The notes under the pieces: generated by a model
What the model was told of the DNA's origin: nothing
Database searches by the model: none
The model's input: only the letters and a program-made list of their open reading frames with translations
Assembly (NCBI RefSeq): GCF_024347335.1
Contig: NZ_AP025463.1
Coordinates: 1,240,001-1,304,000, forward strand
DNA: 64,000 bases
DNA from: Vibrio celticus
GTDB lineage: Bacteria > Pseudomonadota > Gammaproteobacteria > Enterobacterales > Vibrionaceae
Direction: 5' to 3'
Translations under genes and position numbers: made by a program
Shown: positions 61,961 through 64,000 of the stretch, piece after piece
Position numbering within the stretch: the stretch's first letter is position 1
Layout of the letters: each line of letters begins with the position of its first letter

Positions 61961-63124
61961 ATGACCGACGTCATCCGTGACTTCTTTAAAATGGAATCTG
62001 CTGGCGGCATCATACTAGTCATCGCTGCGGCGATCGCAATGTTTGTAGCAAACTCACCACTGAACGAAATGTACCAAGGTGTACTTCACAGTTACGTTCT
62101 TGGTATGTCTGTGTCTCACTGGATTAATGATGGCTTAATGGCTGTCTTCTTCCTTCTAATCGGCTTAGAAGTTAAGCGCGAACTTTTAGAAGGCGCATTA
62201 AAGTCTAAAGAGACAGCAATCTTCCCAGCTATCGCAGCTGTGGGTGGTATGCTAGCTCCTGCACTTATTTACGTGCTATTTAACTCAAGTAACCCTGAAG
62301 CGCTTCAAGGTTGGGCTATCCCAGCAGCGACTGATATCGCATTCGCATTGGGTATCATGGCTCTTCTTGGCAACCGTGTACCTGTAAGCTTGAAGGTATT
62401 CCTGCTTGCACTGGCAATTATCGATGACCTAGGTGTTGTTGTTATCATTGCTCTGTTCTACTCAGGCGACCTATCAACACTTGCACTTACAGTTGGCTTC
62501 ATCGCGACTGGTGTGTTGTTCATGCTAAACAACAAGCATGTGACTAAGCTGAGTGTTTATCTCATTGTTGGTGCAATTCTGTGGTTCGCAGTATTGAAGT
62601 CTGGTGTTCACGCAACATTGGCAGGTGTAGTAATTGGTTTTGCTATCCCACTGAAAGGTAATAAAGGGGAGCGTTCTCCACTGAAACACTTAGAGCATGC
62701 TCTGCACCCATACGTCGCTTTTGCAATTTTGCCAATCTTCGCATTTGCAAACGCAGGTATCTCACTAGAAGGCATCTCAATTTCAAACCTTACAGGTATG
62801 CTACCGCTTGGTATTGCTATGGGTCTATTGGTTGGTAAGCCACTGGGTATCTTCCTATTCAGCTGGGGGGCTGTGAAAACCGGCGTAGCTAAGCTTCCTG
62901 AAGGTGTGAACTTCATGAACATCTTCGCAGTATCTGTGTTGTGTGGTATTGGCTTTACGATGTCTATTTTTATCTCGTCACTGGCATTTGGTCAAACGAA
63001 CGCAGATTTTGATACGCTTGCTCGATTAGGTATCTTGATGGGCTCAACGACTGCAGCTATCTTAGGTTACTTCCTGCTAAGTATTTCTCTACCGAAAACT
63101 AAGCATCAAGAAGTAAAACTATAA
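61961..63124 (+). CDS. nhaA: Na+/H+ antiporter NhaA
   Basis: Inner-membrane sodium exporter, key to salt and alkaline tolerance. 387 residues (E. coli NhaA has 388). MTDVIRDFFKMESAGGIILV is the standard start, preceded by AGGG; the frame is open further upstream to 61853 but translates repeats and is not part of NhaA. The catalytic pair is in AIPAATDIAFALGIMALLG and LALAIIDDLGVVVIIALFYSG (two adjacent Asp, equivalent to D163/D164). Pumping is electrogenic, two protons in per sodium out. Confidence 0.95.
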   Translation: MTDVIRDFFKMESAGGIILVIAAAIAMFVANSPLNEMYQGVLHSYVLGMSVSHWINDGLMAVFFLLIGLEVKRELLEGALKSKETAIFPAIAAVGGMLAPALIYVLFNSSNPEALQGWAIPAATDIAFALGIMALLGNRVPVSLKVFLLALAIIDDLGVVVIIALFYSGDLSTLALTVGFIATGVLFMLNNKHVTKLSVYLIVGAILWFAVLKSGVHATLAGVVIGFAIPLKGNKGERSPLKHLEHALHPYVAFAILPIFAFANAGISLEGISISNLTGMLPLGIAMGLLVGKPLGIFLFSWGAVKTGVAKLPEGVNFMNIFAVSVLCGIGFTMSIFISSLAFGQTNADFDTLARLGILMGSTTAAILGYFLLSISLPKTKHQEVKL

Positions 63125-63233
63125 TCGGTAGTAGGCTCGCTTAATAGGGAGCCTGCTCACTGAGTAACAAGTCAACTTCTGTGTAGCAAGAAGAGTCACA
63201 GAGTCTCCCTCGACTCATGTGACGACAAAGAAC

Positions 63234-63271
63234 AATAAAGCCGTGATGGGCAACCCTATCACGGCTTTATT
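63234..63271. terminator. Bidirectional terminator, nhaA / OmpA lipoprotein gene
   Basis: Stem AATAAAGCCGTGAT / ATCACGGCTTTATT with a short loop, between convergent genes. Confidence 0.85.
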
Positions 63272-63344
63272 GATCTTATAACTAAGCTGCTGTTGTTCGA
63301 CACCCGCGCTACGTCACATCTAGATCCACAGTGACAATGTCACG

Positions 63345-63956
63345 CTATTTTTCAAGCGTGGTAAATATGGTCCACTCCTCGACGATTTGTTCACTTAACC
63401 CTACCACAGTCGCTGTTACCTTACGGTTCAATGCGTGTGAAGTAGGGTCGTCGCCATCGCTTTCTAGGCGCTCTTCACCATAGCCGACAATTCGCACTCG
63501 TTCTGGTTCGATACCATTCGACAGTAACTCGTCTTGAACATTGTTTGCTCGTTTTTTTGATAGGTCTAAGTTGTACTCGTTAGAACCCACTTTACTCGCA
63601 TAGCCTTGTATTTCAATCGAGGCACTTTTGTAGGTTTCAAGAAACTCTGCCATCGTGCTGATCTGGTCTGAGAAGATCGGGTTCACTTCAAATGAATCAT
63701 GAGCAAAGAGTATTTTTAGCTGTCTGACTTCTTCCGCACGAATCGTTTCTCCACAACCATCATTGTCTACTTGTGATGTCTCAGGCGTACCTGGACAGAT
63801 ATCACGAGCGTTCACCACACCATCTCTATCATCGTCTTGCAGGTCTGCAATCTGTTCTGCTTCAGGTGTCTCGATATAAGCCTCTTCCTGCTGGTTTGAA
63901 CAGGCAAATAAAGTCATCGTTAACACGGGAAGTAATAAGTAAGGTATTTTCATCAT
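63345..63956 (-). CDS. OmpA-family lipoprotein
   Basis: About 203 residues from ATG 63956 (GGAG five bases upstream). The lipobox is MTLFAC. A calcium-binding type 3 repeat, DDDRDGVVNARDICPGTP (mature N-terminal part), precedes an OmpA-like peptidoglycan-binding domain (ILFAHDSFEVNPIFSDQI, EIQGYASKVGSNEYNLDLSKKRANNV, IVGYGEERLESDGDDP ... NRKVTATV). It probably tethers the outer membrane to the cell wall. The final 20 residues lie beyond the OmpA domain. Confidence 0.9.
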   Translation of the reverse strand: MMKIPYLLLPVLTMTLFACSNQQEEAYIETPEAEQIADLQDDDRDGVVNARDICPGTPETSQVDNDGCGETIRAEEVRQLKILFAHDSFEVNPIFSDQISTMAEFLETYKSASIEIQGYASKVGSNEYNLDLSKKRANNVQDELLSNGIEPERVRIVGYGEERLESDGDDPTSHALNRKVTATVVGLSEQIVEEWTIFTTLEK

Positions 63957-64000
63957 TAATACTCCACGGGCGTAGTCCACTCTTCTGGAATGTCGACCAG

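Noticed and set aside
1..64000. CRISPR arrays, tRNA or rRNA genes, prophage
   Set aside because: No regularly spaced repeats with spacers, no recognisable cloverleaf or rRNA sequence and no phage structural genes were seen; the repeats found are simple tandem repeats.

Overview
The window looks like a stretch of a Vibrio main chromosome, probably from the Splendidus clade. This is judged from protein resemblance (TorYZ, YnjBCD/F, RadD-RsuA-Bcr synteny, DUF2913, short L25), not from a database search. Almost everything is ordinary chromosomal housekeeping and accessory content on both strands. I saw no tRNA, rRNA, CRISPR array, prophage or plasmid genes. There is one insertion sequence.

Layout. 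0-10 kb: the 3' part of an RND efflux pump, tag, metC, cardiolipin synthase, a sodium-dependent transporter and a chemotaxis receptor. 10-18.5 kb: a two-gene RNA-modification unit, then the ynjB-ynjC-ynjD-ynjF operon (ABC importer plus a CDP-alcohol phosphatidyltransferase), a META-domain lipoprotein and several small proteins. 18.6-23 kb: a DEAD-box helicase, a LysE exporter, a PilZ protein, an M14 carboxypeptidase and a NifW-like small protein. 23-32 kb: torYZ (TMAO respiration), a Trp-rich small protein, a HAD phosphatase and the proVWX glycine betaine importer. 32-36.5 kb: an NTF2-like/LysR divergent pair, an HD-GYP protein and a surface lipoprotein gene broken by two lesions.

36.5-42.7 kb is an accessory stretch of mostly short, self-standing genes: a BLUF photoreceptor, small unknown proteins, a secreted metzincin protease, two GNAT acetyltransferases, TIGR03643, DUF3465, a nucleotidyltransferase and a NUDIX hydrolase. 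42.8-46.7 kb: rplY, then a glycosyltransferase followed by a DedA-LssY membrane protein gene split by an ISAs1-family element. The element's target duplication and terminal repeats can be read exactly, and its transposase is itself frameshifted. 46.8-49.4 kb: a PepSY / response regulator / histidine kinase operon. 49.5-54.2 kb: radD facing rsuA-bcr-DUF2913, as in E. coli. 54.4-64 kb: ybjT, a MATE pump, an AttEFGH-like three-gene export operon, nhaA with a 10-bp tandem repeat just upstream, and an OmpA-type lipoprotein.

Functional threads: osmotic and ionic balance (proVWX, nhaA, sodium transporter, cardiolipin synthase), anaerobic respiration (torYZ), envelope maintenance (cls, Att-like system, OmpA lipoproteins, PepSY two-component system), and light or cyclic-di-GMP signalling (BLUF, HD-GYP, PilZ). 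The best leads are the IS-split DedA-LssY gene, a 20-residue hydrophobic peptide gene with an ideal ribosome-binding site at 37622, the tandem repeats at nhaA and in the PepSY operon, and the secreted metzincin.
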